A stretch of 23,558 nucleotides of DNA. Source: a virus. The notes under the pieces were generated by a model. That model did not search any database. It was given only the letters and a program-made list of their open reading frames with translations, and was not told where the DNA came from. The position numbers were made by a program, and so were the translations under genes. The stretch spans positions 1-23,558 of IMG/VR virus record IMGVR_UViG_3300006051_000118; one strand, given 5' to 3'. Position 1 is the stretch's first letter, and every line of letters begins with the position of its first letter. This document shows, piece by piece, positions 14,780-21,493 of the stretch.

Positions 14780-14807
14780 ATAATATGCGCATACGTATGT
14801 TTTGCAA
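14780..14807 (-). promoter_or_regulatory. leftward early promoter (cro/early operon)
   Basis: On the minus strand TTGCAA (14807-14802), a 16-base spacer and TATTAT (14785-14780) form a sigma-70-type promoter whose start would fall at about 14773, the A of the cro ATG. Operator copy 14784-14799 fills the spacer and touches the -10, so repressor binding would block polymerase. The same layout recurs at 15553-15580. Confidence 0.65.
14784..14799. promoter_or_regulatory. operator OL1 (repressor site in the leftward promoter)
   Basis: TATGCG-CATA-CGTATG, matching the consensus TATRCG-N4-CGYATW built from the four good copies in this region. It sits in the spacer of the leftward promoter. Confidence 0.6.
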
Positions 14808-14816
14808 GATTGAAAA

Positions 14817-14832
14817 TATACGCGTTCGCATT
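14817..14832. promoter_or_regulatory. operator OL2 (repressor site between cro and cI starts)
   Basis: TATACG-CGTT-CGCATT fits the operator consensus. Its centre is 33 bp, about three helical turns, from OL1, which suits cooperative binding. It lies between the leftward -35 and the CI start and may also affect cI transcription. Confidence 0.58.
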
Positions 14833-14866
14833 TCCCAGTCATCTGACGTGCCGATAGGCTCGTGCC

Positions 14867-15490
14867 ATGATGACAATTGATGAAAAATTGCGCCGGATAA
14901 TGCGCGCGACTGGCTGGAAGCAGGCAAAGCTCGCAGAACATTTTGGTGTGACGCAGGCCACAGTCAGCCGTTGGTTCTCTGGTTCTGAACCCGAAGGGCC
15001 AAGGCGAGACGCTATTAACGCAGCCTACGAAGAACTCATCGACCACGGCCCGCGAGAACAGAGCGGCACCACGGTTGCAGTAATGGGCCGAATAGGTGCT
15101 GGCGCTGAAATTCAACCAGACTTCGAACAGACCCCGCCGGAAGGCCTGGAACAGATATGGATACCGTTCGAACTCGACGAGGAACTGGTTGCCTTCGAGG
15201 TAATAGGTAACTCGATGCTCCCAGTGTATCGTGAAGGACACGTGATAATCTGCTTCAAAGAGCAGAAGCGTCCGATCGACCATTTCTTTGGCATAGAGGC
15301 AGCTGTCAGAACGACCGATGGTCGTCGTTTCCTGAAAACAATCATGAAGGGCGGCCAAGGCGTTGACCTTCACTCTTTCAATGCAGACCCGATCATCGGC
15401 GCCAGCCTCGAATGGATCGGCGAGATATTCGCGGCACTTCCCAAAAGTTCTGTTCGACGCCTCGAACAAGCCAAAAGCCCGACATTGTAA
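14867..15490 (+). CDS. cI: CI/LexA-like phage repressor with S24 peptidase domain (207 aa)
   Basis: Maintains lysogeny by binding the operators on both sides of its gene. The N-terminal HTH covers about residues 15-40 (GWKQAKLAEHFGVTQATVSR, then WFSG). The C-terminal S24/LexA autoprotease has a likely Ala-Gly cleavage site at A78-G79 in VMGRIGAGAEI, the catalytic Ser S116 in IGNSMLPVYREG, and the catalytic Lys K157 in RRFLKTIMKG. RecA-stimulated self-cleavage after DNA damage is therefore expected. The ribosome site is weak (TAGG region), consistent with low CI levels. Its own promoter could not be assigned with confidence. Confidence 0.9.
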   Translation: MMTIDEKLRRIMRATGWKQAKLAEHFGVTQATVSRWFSGSEPEGPRRDAINAAYEELIDHGPREQSGTTVAVMGRIGAGAEIQPDFEQTPPEGLEQIWIPFELDEELVAFEVIGNSMLPVYREGHVIICFKEQKRPIDHFFGIEAAVRTTDGRRFLKTIMKGGQGVDLHSFNADPIIGASLEWIGEIFAALPKSSVRRLEQAKSPTL

Positions 15491-15501
15491 CCGGACAGCC
15501 C

Positions 15502-15517
15502 AATCCGTATACGCATA
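15502..15517. promoter_or_regulatory. degenerate operator half (OR3-like)
   Basis: AATCCG-TATA-CGCATA has one perfect and one poor half-site of the operator consensus, 12 bases after the cI stop. It may be a weak third site; support is limited. Confidence 0.3.
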
Positions 15518-15529
15518 AGATGCGCGAAT

Positions 15530-15545
15530 TATACGTTCGCGCATT
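15530..15545. promoter_or_regulatory. operator OR2
   Basis: TATACG-TTCG-CGCATT matches the operator consensus. Its centre lies 31 bp upstream of the centre of OR1, just before the -35 of the rightward promoter, mirroring OL2 relative to OL1. Confidence 0.58.
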
Positions 15546-15552
15546 TTTTTGA

Positions 15553-15580
15553 TTGACGATTATACGTATGCGCATATTAT
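15553..15580 (+). promoter_or_regulatory. rightward promoter (right-arm operon)
   Basis: TTGACG (15553-15558), a 16-base spacer and TATTAT (15575-15580) form a good sigma-70-type promoter that would start near 15587 and drive the genes from 15615. The box spacing and operator placement are the same as in the leftward promoter at 14780-14807. Confidence 0.65.
15561..15576. promoter_or_regulatory. operator OR1 (repressor site in the rightward promoter)
   Basis: TATACG-TATG-CGCATA, the best match to the consensus, fills the promoter spacer and runs into the -10. With the -10 it shares a 19-base sequence exactly with OL1 in inverted orientation. Confidence 0.62.
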
Positions 15581-15614
15581 GCATCCATTCAAATCGCATC
15601 GAATGGAGTGTGTA

Positions 15615-15800
15615 ATGCCCGAGACAGTTTCTGAACCTTCACGCAATACCATCGTCGAGATCGCGTCCGTCATGCGTGCCCATCCCGGCGCCACCGATAC
15701 CGAGATCTGCCAGATCGGTTGCTTCACGCGCCGCCAGATCGACCAGTACGGAAAACAGGCCGCCGAGCTGGCGGGCCAGCAGTCCGAAACCCGGAACTGA
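15615..15800 (+). CDS. small protein with HTH-like segment, first gene of right arm (61 aa)
   Basis: Starts at the second ATG (15615) with GGAG 6 bases upstream; an ATG at 15603 lacks such a site. The middle part (IVEIASVMRAHPGATDTEIC, then QIGCFTRRQIDQYGKQAAEL) reads as a helix-turn-helix-like pair of helices. It is the first gene under the CI-controlled rightward promoter, so it could be a delayed regulator, but no family is recognised. Confidence 0.7.
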   Translation: MPETVSEPSRNTIVEIASVMRAHPGATDTEICQIGCFTRRQIDQYGKQAAELAGQQSETRN

Positions 15801-15804
15801 TCCG

Positions 15805-16032
15805 ATGCCGGCCGCTGACTTCACGCCCGACAGGAGCCTGACCTTCCGGACGCCGCCGCCGATCGAGGCCGTCCGTCCGAAGCAAAGCCATTTCCGCGTT
15901 CATCTCGCGGACGGCACGAAGCACGATGTTTCAGCGGCCTGCGCAGATGACGCATCCCGCCACGTCGGCAAGCGATTTCCCGACATCAAGATCACCAAGA
16001 CCAAGCTGATCCGCGACGCGGGCGCAGCCTGA
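15805..16032 (+). CDS. small hypothetical phage protein (75 aa)
   Basis: The ATG at 15805 is 4 bases after the stop of the preceding gene, in the same operon. The product opens MPAADFTPDRSLTFRTPPP and has a beta-rich centre (HFRVHLADGTKHDVSA) followed by a helix and a lysine-rich FPDIKITKTKLIRD end, a fold reminiscent of small phage nucleic-acid-binding proteins. No motif gives a function. The ribosome site is weak, consistent with translational coupling. Confidence 0.65.
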   Translation: MPAADFTPDRSLTFRTPPPIEAVRPKQSHFRVHLADGTKHDVSAACADDASRHVGKRFPDIKITKTKLIRDAGAA

Positions 16033-16091
16033 ACCGCTAAGCGCGCCGCTGCCATTCAGCGTCGGGCACTGCCTCAACCGGGAACAAACCC

Positions 16092-16454
16092 ATGAAGATC
16101 ATCCGTGATGCCAAAACCCTGTTGGGCATGCTCGAAAGCGGCAAGCTCAACGAAGAACTTTCCGCCACGCTGCAGGAAACCCAGCGCGGCCTTCAGGAAC
16201 TTGCCGAAGCCCAGCCGACCCGCTCGTTTTCCGCGACCGTCAAACTCGAACTGAAGCTGACCGCCAAGGGCGAGATGATCCAGTTCGATGCCGACATTCC
16301 TGACGTGAAGATGCCGAAGCTGCCGCGCCGCTCCAGCGTGTTCTTCCTCGTCGACGACGGCAGCATTTCCACCGAGCACCCGCAGCAGCTCGACATGATC
16401 GGCGGCCCTCGCGAGATCGAGCGCGGCCAGTCGCCATTCACTCGTCCCGCCTGA
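16092..16454 (+). CDS. hypothetical phage protein (120 aa)
   Basis: Starts at ATG 16092 after a 59-base gap. The N-terminal 40 residues form one helix (LLGMLESGKLNEELSATLQE); the centre is beta-rich (FSATVKLELKLTAKGEMIQF, then DADIPDVKMPKLPRRSSVFF) and ends with a proline-rich tail. It directly precedes the DUF2303 gene, a pairing I recall from rhizobial prophages. No enzymatic motif is seen. A partner role to the DUF2303 protein is a guess from the constant neighbourhood. Confidence 0.72.
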   Translation: MKIIRDAKTLLGMLESGKLNEELSATLQETQRGLQELAEAQPTRSFSATVKLELKLTAKGEMIQFDADIPDVKMPKLPRRSSVFFLVDDGSISTEHPQQLDMIGGPREIERGQSPFTRPA

Positions 16455-16497
16455 TCGGCGAGCACACCCTCACCTTTCCTCAATCGGAGAATGAACC

Positions 16498-17454
16498 ATG
16501 GACCAGCTGTCCGAAACCGCCGTCAATGCCGTCGCCGAACTCGCCAAGAGCGCTGGCGCAACTGTCCTCACCATTTCCGCCCCTTCGAATGCCAAGGGCA
16601 TTCCTTCATCGGTGCCGGCTCTTCTCGACCCGAAGACCGGCAATGCCACTGGCTTGAAGCCGCTCTTTGACGCATGGCGCGACACGCCGGACCGCAAGTC
16701 GGGCACCGCACGCATCACCACTCTGGAAAGCTTCATCGATCTGACCAAGCGCCACGCGACCGAGAATTCCGCCATCTTCGCCGCGACCGACTGGAAGGCA
16801 CCGTCACTCCTGACCGTCGTCGATTACCACCACAAAAACACTGATGTCGCGAGCACCGAAGGCGAGGTCATCGGGAAGGAAGTCGGCAAGCCGGAGAACG
16901 GCAAACACCGCATCGAATACAAGTTCCCGCTGTCCGAGGAATGGCAGGCTTGGGTGAAGATGGACAAGCAACCTCTCAACCAGCAGGCCTTTGCCGAATT
17001 CATCGAAGATCACATCGGCGAACTTGCATCGCCGCATGAAGACGAGGTGGCTTTCTGGCAGGACAAGCTCGGCGGCAAGGTCGCATATCCGCACGAACTG
17101 AAGATGCTGTCGATCGGCCTCAAGGTTCACGCCGAAACCCGCGTGTCCAACAACGTCACGCTGCAAACCGGCGAAGGCGAACTGACCTGGGAAGAAACCC
17201 ACCGCGACATGAAAGGCGACAAGCTTATCGTGCCGTCGCTCTTCATCATCCAGCTGCCACCGTTCTTCATGGGCGAAGCTATCCGCCTGCCGGTGCGCCT
17301 GCGCTACCGCGTTCGCGAAGGTTCGGTGGTTTGGATATTCCAGATGTATCGCCCTGACGTCTACGTGACCGAGCAGGTCATGCGCGACATGGAGCGTGCG
17401 GCCCGCGAGACCGATCTGCCGGCCTATCAGGGCACTCCGGAAATGTCGGCCTGA
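16498..17454 (+). CDS. DUF2303 family protein (318 aa)
   Basis: DUF2303 proteins are common in alphaproteobacterial and other prophages and have no settled function; they often lie among early or recombination genes. The family layout is visible: a helical N-terminus, LESFIDLTKRHATENSAIFA near residues 82-101, LLTVVDYHHKN, WQAWVKMDKQPLNQQAFAEF at about 142-161, and the C-terminal beta-rich LPVRLRYRVREGSVVWIFQM. GGAG lies 8 bases before the ATG. It is the largest right-arm gene apart from the integrase and the Ea22-like gene, and is intact. Confidence 0.85.
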   Translation: MDQLSETAVNAVAELAKSAGATVLTISAPSNAKGIPSSVPALLDPKTGNATGLKPLFDAWRDTPDRKSGTARITTLESFIDLTKRHATENSAIFAATDWKAPSLLTVVDYHHKNTDVASTEGEVIGKEVGKPENGKHRIEYKFPLSEEWQAWVKMDKQPLNQQAFAEFIEDHIGELASPHEDEVAFWQDKLGGKVAYPHELKMLSIGLKVHAETRVSNNVTLQTGEGELTWEETHRDMKGDKLIVPSLFIIQLPPFFMGEAIRLPVRLRYRVREGSVVWIFQMYRPDVYVTEQVMRDMERAARETDLPAYQGTPEMSA

Positions 17455-17521
17455 CACGTCCGCTTCGCCTGGCCGCATGCCACCCCTCATGCGGCCTTCG
17501 AAACGGATGGAGGTCCAGTCC

Positions 17522-17743
17522 ATGCAATCCAAAGATCACGTCACCACCGATGATCCCGGCCCGCGCGGCGCCGAGCACATGCATTTCGAAGGCGAGGCCA
17601 AGCGCCGCGCCAACGCCGTGCCGTCTCGCGGCCTCATTGGCGCGATGCTTGTCATCGCCATCCTTCTCTTTTTCGCGGCAGGCGCCATGGCCTGCCAGCG
17701 TCTCGTCGAGTTCAACACCCATCTTTCGCGGGAGCTTGTCTGA
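17522..17743 (+). CDS. small single-pass membrane protein (73 aa)
   Basis: GGAGG 8 bases before the ATG at 17522 sets the start. A polar N-terminal part of about 38 residues is followed by one clear membrane helix (LIGAMLVIAILLFFAAGAMA) and a short tail (CQRLVEFNTHLSRELV). Such small membrane proteins in early arms often act on host functions or superinfection, but no family is recognised. It overlaps the next gene by one base (TGATG). Confidence 0.72.
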   Translation: MQSKDHVTTDDPGPRGAEHMHFEGEAKRRANAVPSRGLIGAMLVIAILLFFAAGAMACQRLVEFNTHLSRELV

Positions 17744-18072
17744 TGGAAAATATCTTGCGCCTACCGGTCGCGGTCCGCCGCTTTCCGCGTCTCGCCTTCG
17801 ACAATACACGCCCTGAAGACGTTGCCGCCGAGCAGCGCCGCATGGACGAGCTGTACGCCACAAGGAACTACCTGCATGCAGCGCTGACCCACATCAATCG
17901 CGAGATCGATGGCGTCTGCGTGCCGCAGCGCGGCATCCGCGACGCCATCCCTATGGTCGAGGCTGCCCTGTTTCACAATCTCACGCTCGACGGCTGCAGC
18001 GAGACGGACCGTCCGCTGCGCAACATGCTGGTCGCACGTGAAGAACTCAGGGATACGAACAATGCCTCGTAA
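17743..18072 (+). CDS. hypothetical helical phage protein (109 aa)
   Basis: Coupled to the membrane-protein gene through TGATG. After a basic start (VAVRRFPRLAFDNTRPED) the chain is a long helical hairpin: VAAEQRRMDELYATRNYLHA, then ALTHINREID, with a second helical section to the end. No catalytic motif is seen. It overlaps the next gene by 11 bases, so the three genes 17522-18391 form one translation unit. Confidence 0.7.
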   Translation: MENILRLPVAVRRFPRLAFDNTRPEDVAAEQRRMDELYATRNYLHAALTHINREIDGVCVPQRGIRDAIPMVEAALFHNLTLDGCSETDRPLRNMLVAREELRDTNNAS

Positions 18073-18391
18073 TCACCTGCGTCAGCCAGCTACGGCCAAA
18101 TCCGCGAGCCTCGACCCCGCACAGGTTCGTAGCGCGATCGAGAGTGGCGCCCGCGCCTACGAGGTCGCCGAGCGTTTTGGCATCACCGAATGCATGCTTT
18201 CGCTCTTCATGCGCCGGCACGATATCGCCGTGCTCGCCAGCGACCGCTTGCCGCCGCCGGATCTGTCGCGCCCTGATCGTATCATCGTCTGGAAGTCCAT
18301 TCCTGACCCCATGTCCGGCGTCGCCCGCCGCAAACGCTTCGCTCTGCCGCGTATCAGCATGCAGGTCGCGGCGATGATGGAGACACAGTGA
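18062..18391 (+). CDS. small HTH-containing phage protein (109 aa)
   Basis: The ATG at 18062 overlaps the preceding stop. Residues about 20-50 (RSAIESGARAYEVAERFGIT, then ECMLSLFMRRHDI) form a helix-turn-helix resembling the DNA-binding region of recombinase or transposase-type HTH_23 domains. The remainder is basic and proline-rich without a catalytic domain. It is likely to be a DNA-binding accessory protein; its target is unknown. Confidence 0.68.
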   Translation: MPRNHLRQPATAKSASLDPAQVRSAIESGARAYEVAERFGITECMLSLFMRRHDIAVLASDRLPPPDLSRPDRIIVWKSIPDPMSGVARRKRFALPRISMQVAAMMETQ

Positions 18392-18392
18392 T

Positions 18393-19103
18393 ATGTCGCA
18401 CCCCACGAAATTCGACGGCAGCAACCTGATCATGCGCGCGCCCGCCGGCGCCGAGAACGTCCAGGACATGCACGTATTTCAAACGCGCCACTCCTGCGTT
18501 TCGTGCTGGACGGTCTCAGGCGATGAGCTTGCCGAGATCAATGCCACCGGAAAGATCTTCCTGTCAGTCCTCATGGGCGGCCAGCAGCCACCGGTTTACG
18601 TCGGCTCCGAATCCACGTGCCGCGCGGTCATGGTTGACTTCGGCCCCGTCTGGCCGATGACGCCACGTCCTGCGGCCCCCGCACACTCTGACACCGATAA
18701 GACGCAGGGTCAGTCAAAGTTCGAACTGCGGCGGCTTGCGAAGGTACTTTGGGACGCGCGCAACAAGATCGCCGATCCCGATACCTCTGACGGCAAATCC
18801 GCAGAAGACAGCGCCGCACTATTTCGGCGCATAGCCATGGACGCCTTGTGTGCCGACACCACACCGCCCTCGACGCATTTGGTACCGGTAGAGCTGTGCG
18901 ATCTGACATTCGCAATTCAGCACAACCCGCGCTGCCCCTCGCCTTGGTTGGTTCGTTTGGTCGGCAAGAGCGGCACCATCGACATGAAGCCATACGGTGG
19001 TCCGTTCGCCTTCATGAAGCATGAAACCACCGATCGGCTCGGCTTCGGCAAGACGCTGGAAGAAGCTGCTCGCGCTGCGCTCGCCACCACGGAGGGCCAG
19101 TAA
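18393..19103 (+). CDS. hypothetical two-part phage protein (236 aa)
   Basis: Begins one base after the preceding stop. Residues 1-90 form a compact domain (NLIMRAPAGAENVQDMHVFQ, CVSCWTVSGDELAEINATGK, then FLSVLMGGQQPPVYVGSES) that looks like a stand-alone small protein family of rhizobial phages. After a short linker rich in P/A/S/T, residues 105-236 form a second domain starting KFELRRLAKVLWDARNKIAD. The layout suggests fusion of two modules. No catalytic residues are obvious in either part. Confidence 0.72.
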   Translation: MSHPTKFDGSNLIMRAPAGAENVQDMHVFQTRHSCVSCWTVSGDELAEINATGKIFLSVLMGGQQPPVYVGSESTCRAVMVDFGPVWPMTPRPAAPAHSDTDKTQGQSKFELRRLAKVLWDARNKIADPDTSDGKSAEDSAALFRRIAMDALCADTTPPSTHLVPVELCDLTFAIQHNPRCPSPWLVRLVGKSGTIDMKPYGGPFAFMKHETTDRLGFGKTLEEAARAALATTEGQ

Positions 19104-19104
19104 G

Positions 19105-19470
19105 ATGGACGCTAAGCAGCTTCACATCCTGCAGCACTCGCTGGGCCTCGACGAGTATGGGCGCGGCTCGTTCTACCGGAACCGCTTTGTTACAGGCGTC
19201 GGCAGCAAGGATCACGCCGATTGCATGGCGCTGCACGAGCAAGGCTTCATGACGCGCGTTGCCAATGTCGAGATGTTCGGCGGCGACGATTATTTCACCG
19301 TCACCGAATTGGGCAAGCTCGCTGCTATCGAGCACAGCCCAGCGCCGCCGAAGCTCACCCGCAGCCAGCAGAACTATCAGGACTGGCTGAATTACGACAG
19401 CGACCTGCCTTTCATCGAATACGTCAAAATGAAATCGCACCTTCGCGCCAAGGAGGCTGGACGGGCATGA
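19105..19470 (+). CDS. hypothetical phage protein (121 aa)
   Basis: Starts at ATG 19105, a base after the previous stop, with GGAGGG upstream. The N-terminal half carries the pattern LHILQHSLGLDEYGRGSFYR and FVTGVGSKDHADCMALHEQG, met in a broadly spread set of small phage proteins of unknown function. The rest is predicted mixed alpha/beta, ending with a lysine-rich helix. It overlaps the next gene by ATGA. Confidence 0.78.
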   Translation: MDAKQLHILQHSLGLDEYGRGSFYRNRFVTGVGSKDHADCMALHEQGFMTRVANVEMFGGDDYFTVTELGKLAAIEHSPAPPKLTRSQQNYQDWLNYDSDLPFIEYVKMKSHLRAKEAGRA

Positions 19471-19700
19471 CCGACACGAAGAACATGATGCAGTCCATGG
19501 CGTCTGCCCTCGACGAAGTCCTCAATGAAAAGGGGAAAAAGAAAAAGAACGGTTTCGTCCTTCTGGTTTTCCCGCTCGACCGGCCGGAAGGCCAGCGCAC
19601 GAACTACGTCTCCAACGGCCAGCGCCAAGACATCATCGTCGCGCTTAAGGAGATCATCGCTCGCTTCGAAGGCCAGCCGCAGCAGAGCGGGAGGGCGTGA
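19467..19700 (+). CDS. small hypothetical phage protein (77 aa)
   Basis: ATGA overlap with the preceding gene and AAGGAGG 10 bases upstream support the start at 19467. The product has a helix (MMQSMASALDEVLNEKG), a KKKKN turn, then a strand and loop (FVLLVFPLDRPEGQRTNYVS) and a final helix, the arrangement of small beta-strand proteins of unknown function often seen next to MazG-like genes. The lysine run is from a poly-A-rich stretch but the frame is intact. Confidence 0.72.
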   Translation: MTDTKNMMQSMASALDEVLNEKGKKKKNGFVLLVFPLDRPEGQRTNYVSNGQRQDIIVALKEIIARFEGQPQQSGRA

Positions 19701-20050
19701 TGAGTATCACCCTTTGGAGACCAGAGCCGAACGTGCTCATTCATCAGGCGCTCGGCAAAGCTTGTGAAGAAGCTTCAGAACTGGCGAATATCCTCGCCCG
19801 CTGCCTTATCCAAGGTCTTGACCAGAGCGAACCAGTGAGCGGAAAGCCAAATCGAAAGGCGCTCTCGGATGAGATCGCAGACCTCGATGCGGCCGTTCAA
19901 TGGCTGCGCGAGCTTACCGGCGAAGAATATGATGAGGAGCGGGCCGACAGGAAGCTGAACGGCTTCCGTCAATGGCAGCGCATGCTCGAAGCCGACATGT
20001 CCGCCCCATCACCCAAAACGCATGTGGGAGGGTCTGGCAATGCGGATTAA
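19700..20050 (+). CDS. MazG-like NTP pyrophosphohydrolase fold protein (116 aa)
   Basis: The all-alpha MazG-type metal site is present as E23-E24-x-x-E27 in ACEEASELANIL and E58-x-x-D61 in SDEIADLDAAVQWL, one helix after the other as the family requires. Such proteins hydrolyse nucleoside triphosphates or alarmone-like substrates and can tune host (p)ppGpp or nucleotide pools. The start at 19700 overlaps the previous stop as TGATG, with GGAGG upstream. It overlaps the next small gene by 11 bases. Substrate is not predictable. Confidence 0.78.
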   Translation: MSITLWRPEPNVLIHQALGKACEEASELANILARCLIQGLDQSEPVSGKPNRKALSDEIADLDAAVQWLRELTGEEYDEERADRKLNGFRQWQRMLEADMSAPSPKTHVGGSGNAD

Positions 20051-20171
20051 GCCTATTTTCGCTTGGTACGATCTCTGGATCGGAGCCTTCTACGACCGCG
20101 CTAAGCGCCGTCTGTACGTATTCCCAATCCCTTGCTTTGGCTTTTATGTGGAGTGGTCTGATGCAGCTTGA
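20040..20171 (+). CDS. small conserved phage protein, 'FAWYDLWIGAFYDR' type (43 aa)
   Basis: A very short gene with GGGAGGG upstream of its ATG. The product (IKPIFAWYDLWIGAFYDR, then RLYVFPIPCFGFYVEW) has the aromatic, tightly conserved look of a small protein found in many siphophages. It overlaps genes at both ends by 11 bases, confirming its place in the operon. Function is unknown; the hydrophobic centre is too broken for a membrane helix. Confidence 0.78.
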   Translation: MRIKPIFAWYDLWIGAFYDRAKRRLYVFPIPCFGFYVEWSDAA

Positions 20172-21492
20172 TTGGAGGCCCTGCAAATGCCGAGGGCGGT
20201 TTGACGTGCCTCTAGGCGCTAGAGACAGGTTTGTCGATGCGGTTACGCCTGATGGGATCGTGACTGACGCATCGGACAATATCGATTGGGGCAAGGTCAG
20301 CGAATGGCGTTACGCCCAGCCAGCACCGCCGCAAACGAATGTGAGGCCAGAAAAGGCGCACCCTCTTGCGCAATTCGGTAGCCCAGACGTCGCGCCTCTG
20401 GGTCTATACCGGGTCTATTGGAAGTCTGGCGGCTCGTCACTCGCGGCCATAGGCATGATGGAGAACGGCGACCGCTGGATCGCCCCCACGAACTGGATCA
20501 GGCCCGGAACGGTTGCCTCTGCTGGGGAATGGGGAGAGATCGAACGGCTAGAGCCAATCGAGCCGCCGCCCGAAAATCATTTGGCGGTGAGCATCAAGCC
20601 GCTCGCATGGGAAGAGGGCAACCCGGCCAATAACTACCCGGTATGGCGGGCACAGTGCTATGCCTTGGGCTTCTCGGCGAAAATCGACAAGGGCGAGCCG
20701 CTGATGTACGGCAAGTTCCCTGTGCTCATCAATGGGCGGAACGTGAGCGAGAAATTCGGCACCCTTGAGGATGCAAGGGCATTCATTGAAGCGGATTATC
20801 GTCGCCGCGTCTTGGCTTTGGTCGAGATCAGCACCCCGCCGCAAACGAATTTGGGAAGGCCCGCACCGGTCCGCCTAGGTGCAGGCCTTCTGCCGGACGC
20901 GGTACATGGCATTGACCACATAGAGTCTGAAGATGCGGCTTCAAGCATGTCACTAGATAACCATAATATTTTAACGGCCTCATTAAGCATCAGGCCTCAC
21001 GCGGGGAACAATGGGGGATCAAACAGAGAAACGTCGGGAACGTGTTGCCCTTGTGACCCTAATAATGACCCCAATAACGAGAACATCCAGCCACCCCAGA
21101 ACCATTCGCTCCGGCCCACGATCGCATCAAAGCCGGAAGCTCAGCCTGAGAAAGATAATGCCGGGAAAAGCGATGATGACGGTCCACACCCATCCGTAGG
21201 TTCGCTCGAGGGCGCTAAGGCTAGAGCCATCGACGAAGTACCAATTGTAGCTGACGCACTGCAGTACAGCAGCCAGGATGAACATCGTCGCTATGATCCT
21301 CAACAACCATTTCTCCATAAGCCTCACTACCATTCGACCTTGCGCACGGCAATTTTAGAGGAAGCCGCCACGGTGGCCGAGACTGGCGACTATTATGGAC
21401 AGTTCCAGACGGCAGGTGACGAGCGTCGCGCGAAGGCGATCGCTGAACGCATCCGCGCCCTCGCTACCACCGGGGGATCGGCCAATGCCTAA
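20161..21492 (+). CDS. Ea22-like modular phage protein, with questionable middle section (443 aa)
   Basis: Starts at the ATG at 20161, within the end of the 43-residue gene. Residues 1-60 and 75-135 are short unrelated modules; residues 145-225 carry the SIKPLAWEE...YGKFPVLING pattern of Ea22-type proteins; the last 50 (TLRTAILEEAATVAETGDYY) form a separate helical module. These proteins are patchworks with no assigned function. The stretch from about residue 260 to 390 is low-complexity and hydrophilic, and overlaps a more convincing antisense gene (21127-21318), so this frame may be open there only by chance, or the gene may have received an insertion. The ends are better supported than the middle. 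Confidence 0.6.
   Translation: MQLDWRPCKCRGRFDVPLGARDRFVDAVTPDGIVTDASDNIDWGKVSEWRYAQPAPPQTNVRPEKAHPLAQFGSPDVAPLGLYRVYWKSGGSSLAAIGMMENGDRWIAPTNWIRPGTVASAGEWGEIERLEPIEPPPENHLAVSIKPLAWEEGNPANNYPVWRAQCYALGFSAKIDKGEPLMYGKFPVLINGRNVSEKFGTLEDARAFIEADYRRRVLALVEISTPPQTNLGRPAPVRLGAGLLPDAVHGIDHIESEDAASSMSLDNHNILTASLSIRPHAGNNGGSNRETSGTCCPCDPNNDPNNENIQPPQNHSLRPTIASKPEAQPEKDNAGKSDDDGPHPSVGSLEGAKARAIDEVPIVADALQYSSQDEHRRYDPQQPFLHKPHYHSTLRTAILEEAATVAETGDYYGQFQTAGDERRAKAIAERIRALATTGGSANA
20326..20850. repeat. 15-bp repeated motif in the Ea22-like gene
   Basis: CCGCCGCAAACGAAT occurs at 20326-20340 and again at 20836-20850, exactly 510 bp (170 codons) apart and in the same frame, each giving PPQTN. It flanks one module and may mark a recombination joint; it is not a larger duplication. 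Confidence 0.4.
21127..21318 (-). CDS. small two-TM membrane protein, antisense to the Ea22-like gene (63 aa)
   Basis: On the minus strand from the ATG at 21318 (an ATG at 21333 would add five residues and has AAGG upstream). Two membrane helices are clear: LLRIIATMFILAAVLQCVSY at the start and WVWTVIIAFPGIIFLRLSF near the end, with a short polar loop (VDGSSLSALERTYG). Codon choice has the high GC3 of rhizobial genes. The opposing plus-strand frame over the same bases is low complexity, which favours this strand. With the next two minus-strand genes it forms a cargo-like cluster. No family is recognised. Confidence 0.6.
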   Translation of the reverse strand: MEKWLLRIIATMFILAAVLQCVSYNWYFVDGSSLSALERTYGWVWTVIIAFPGIIFLRLSFRL

Positions 21493-21493
21493 A

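Noticed and set aside
16804-17532. Minus-strand frame of 242 codons opposite DUF2303
   Set aside because: A shadow of a well-supported family gene; histidine- and arginine-rich with no motif.
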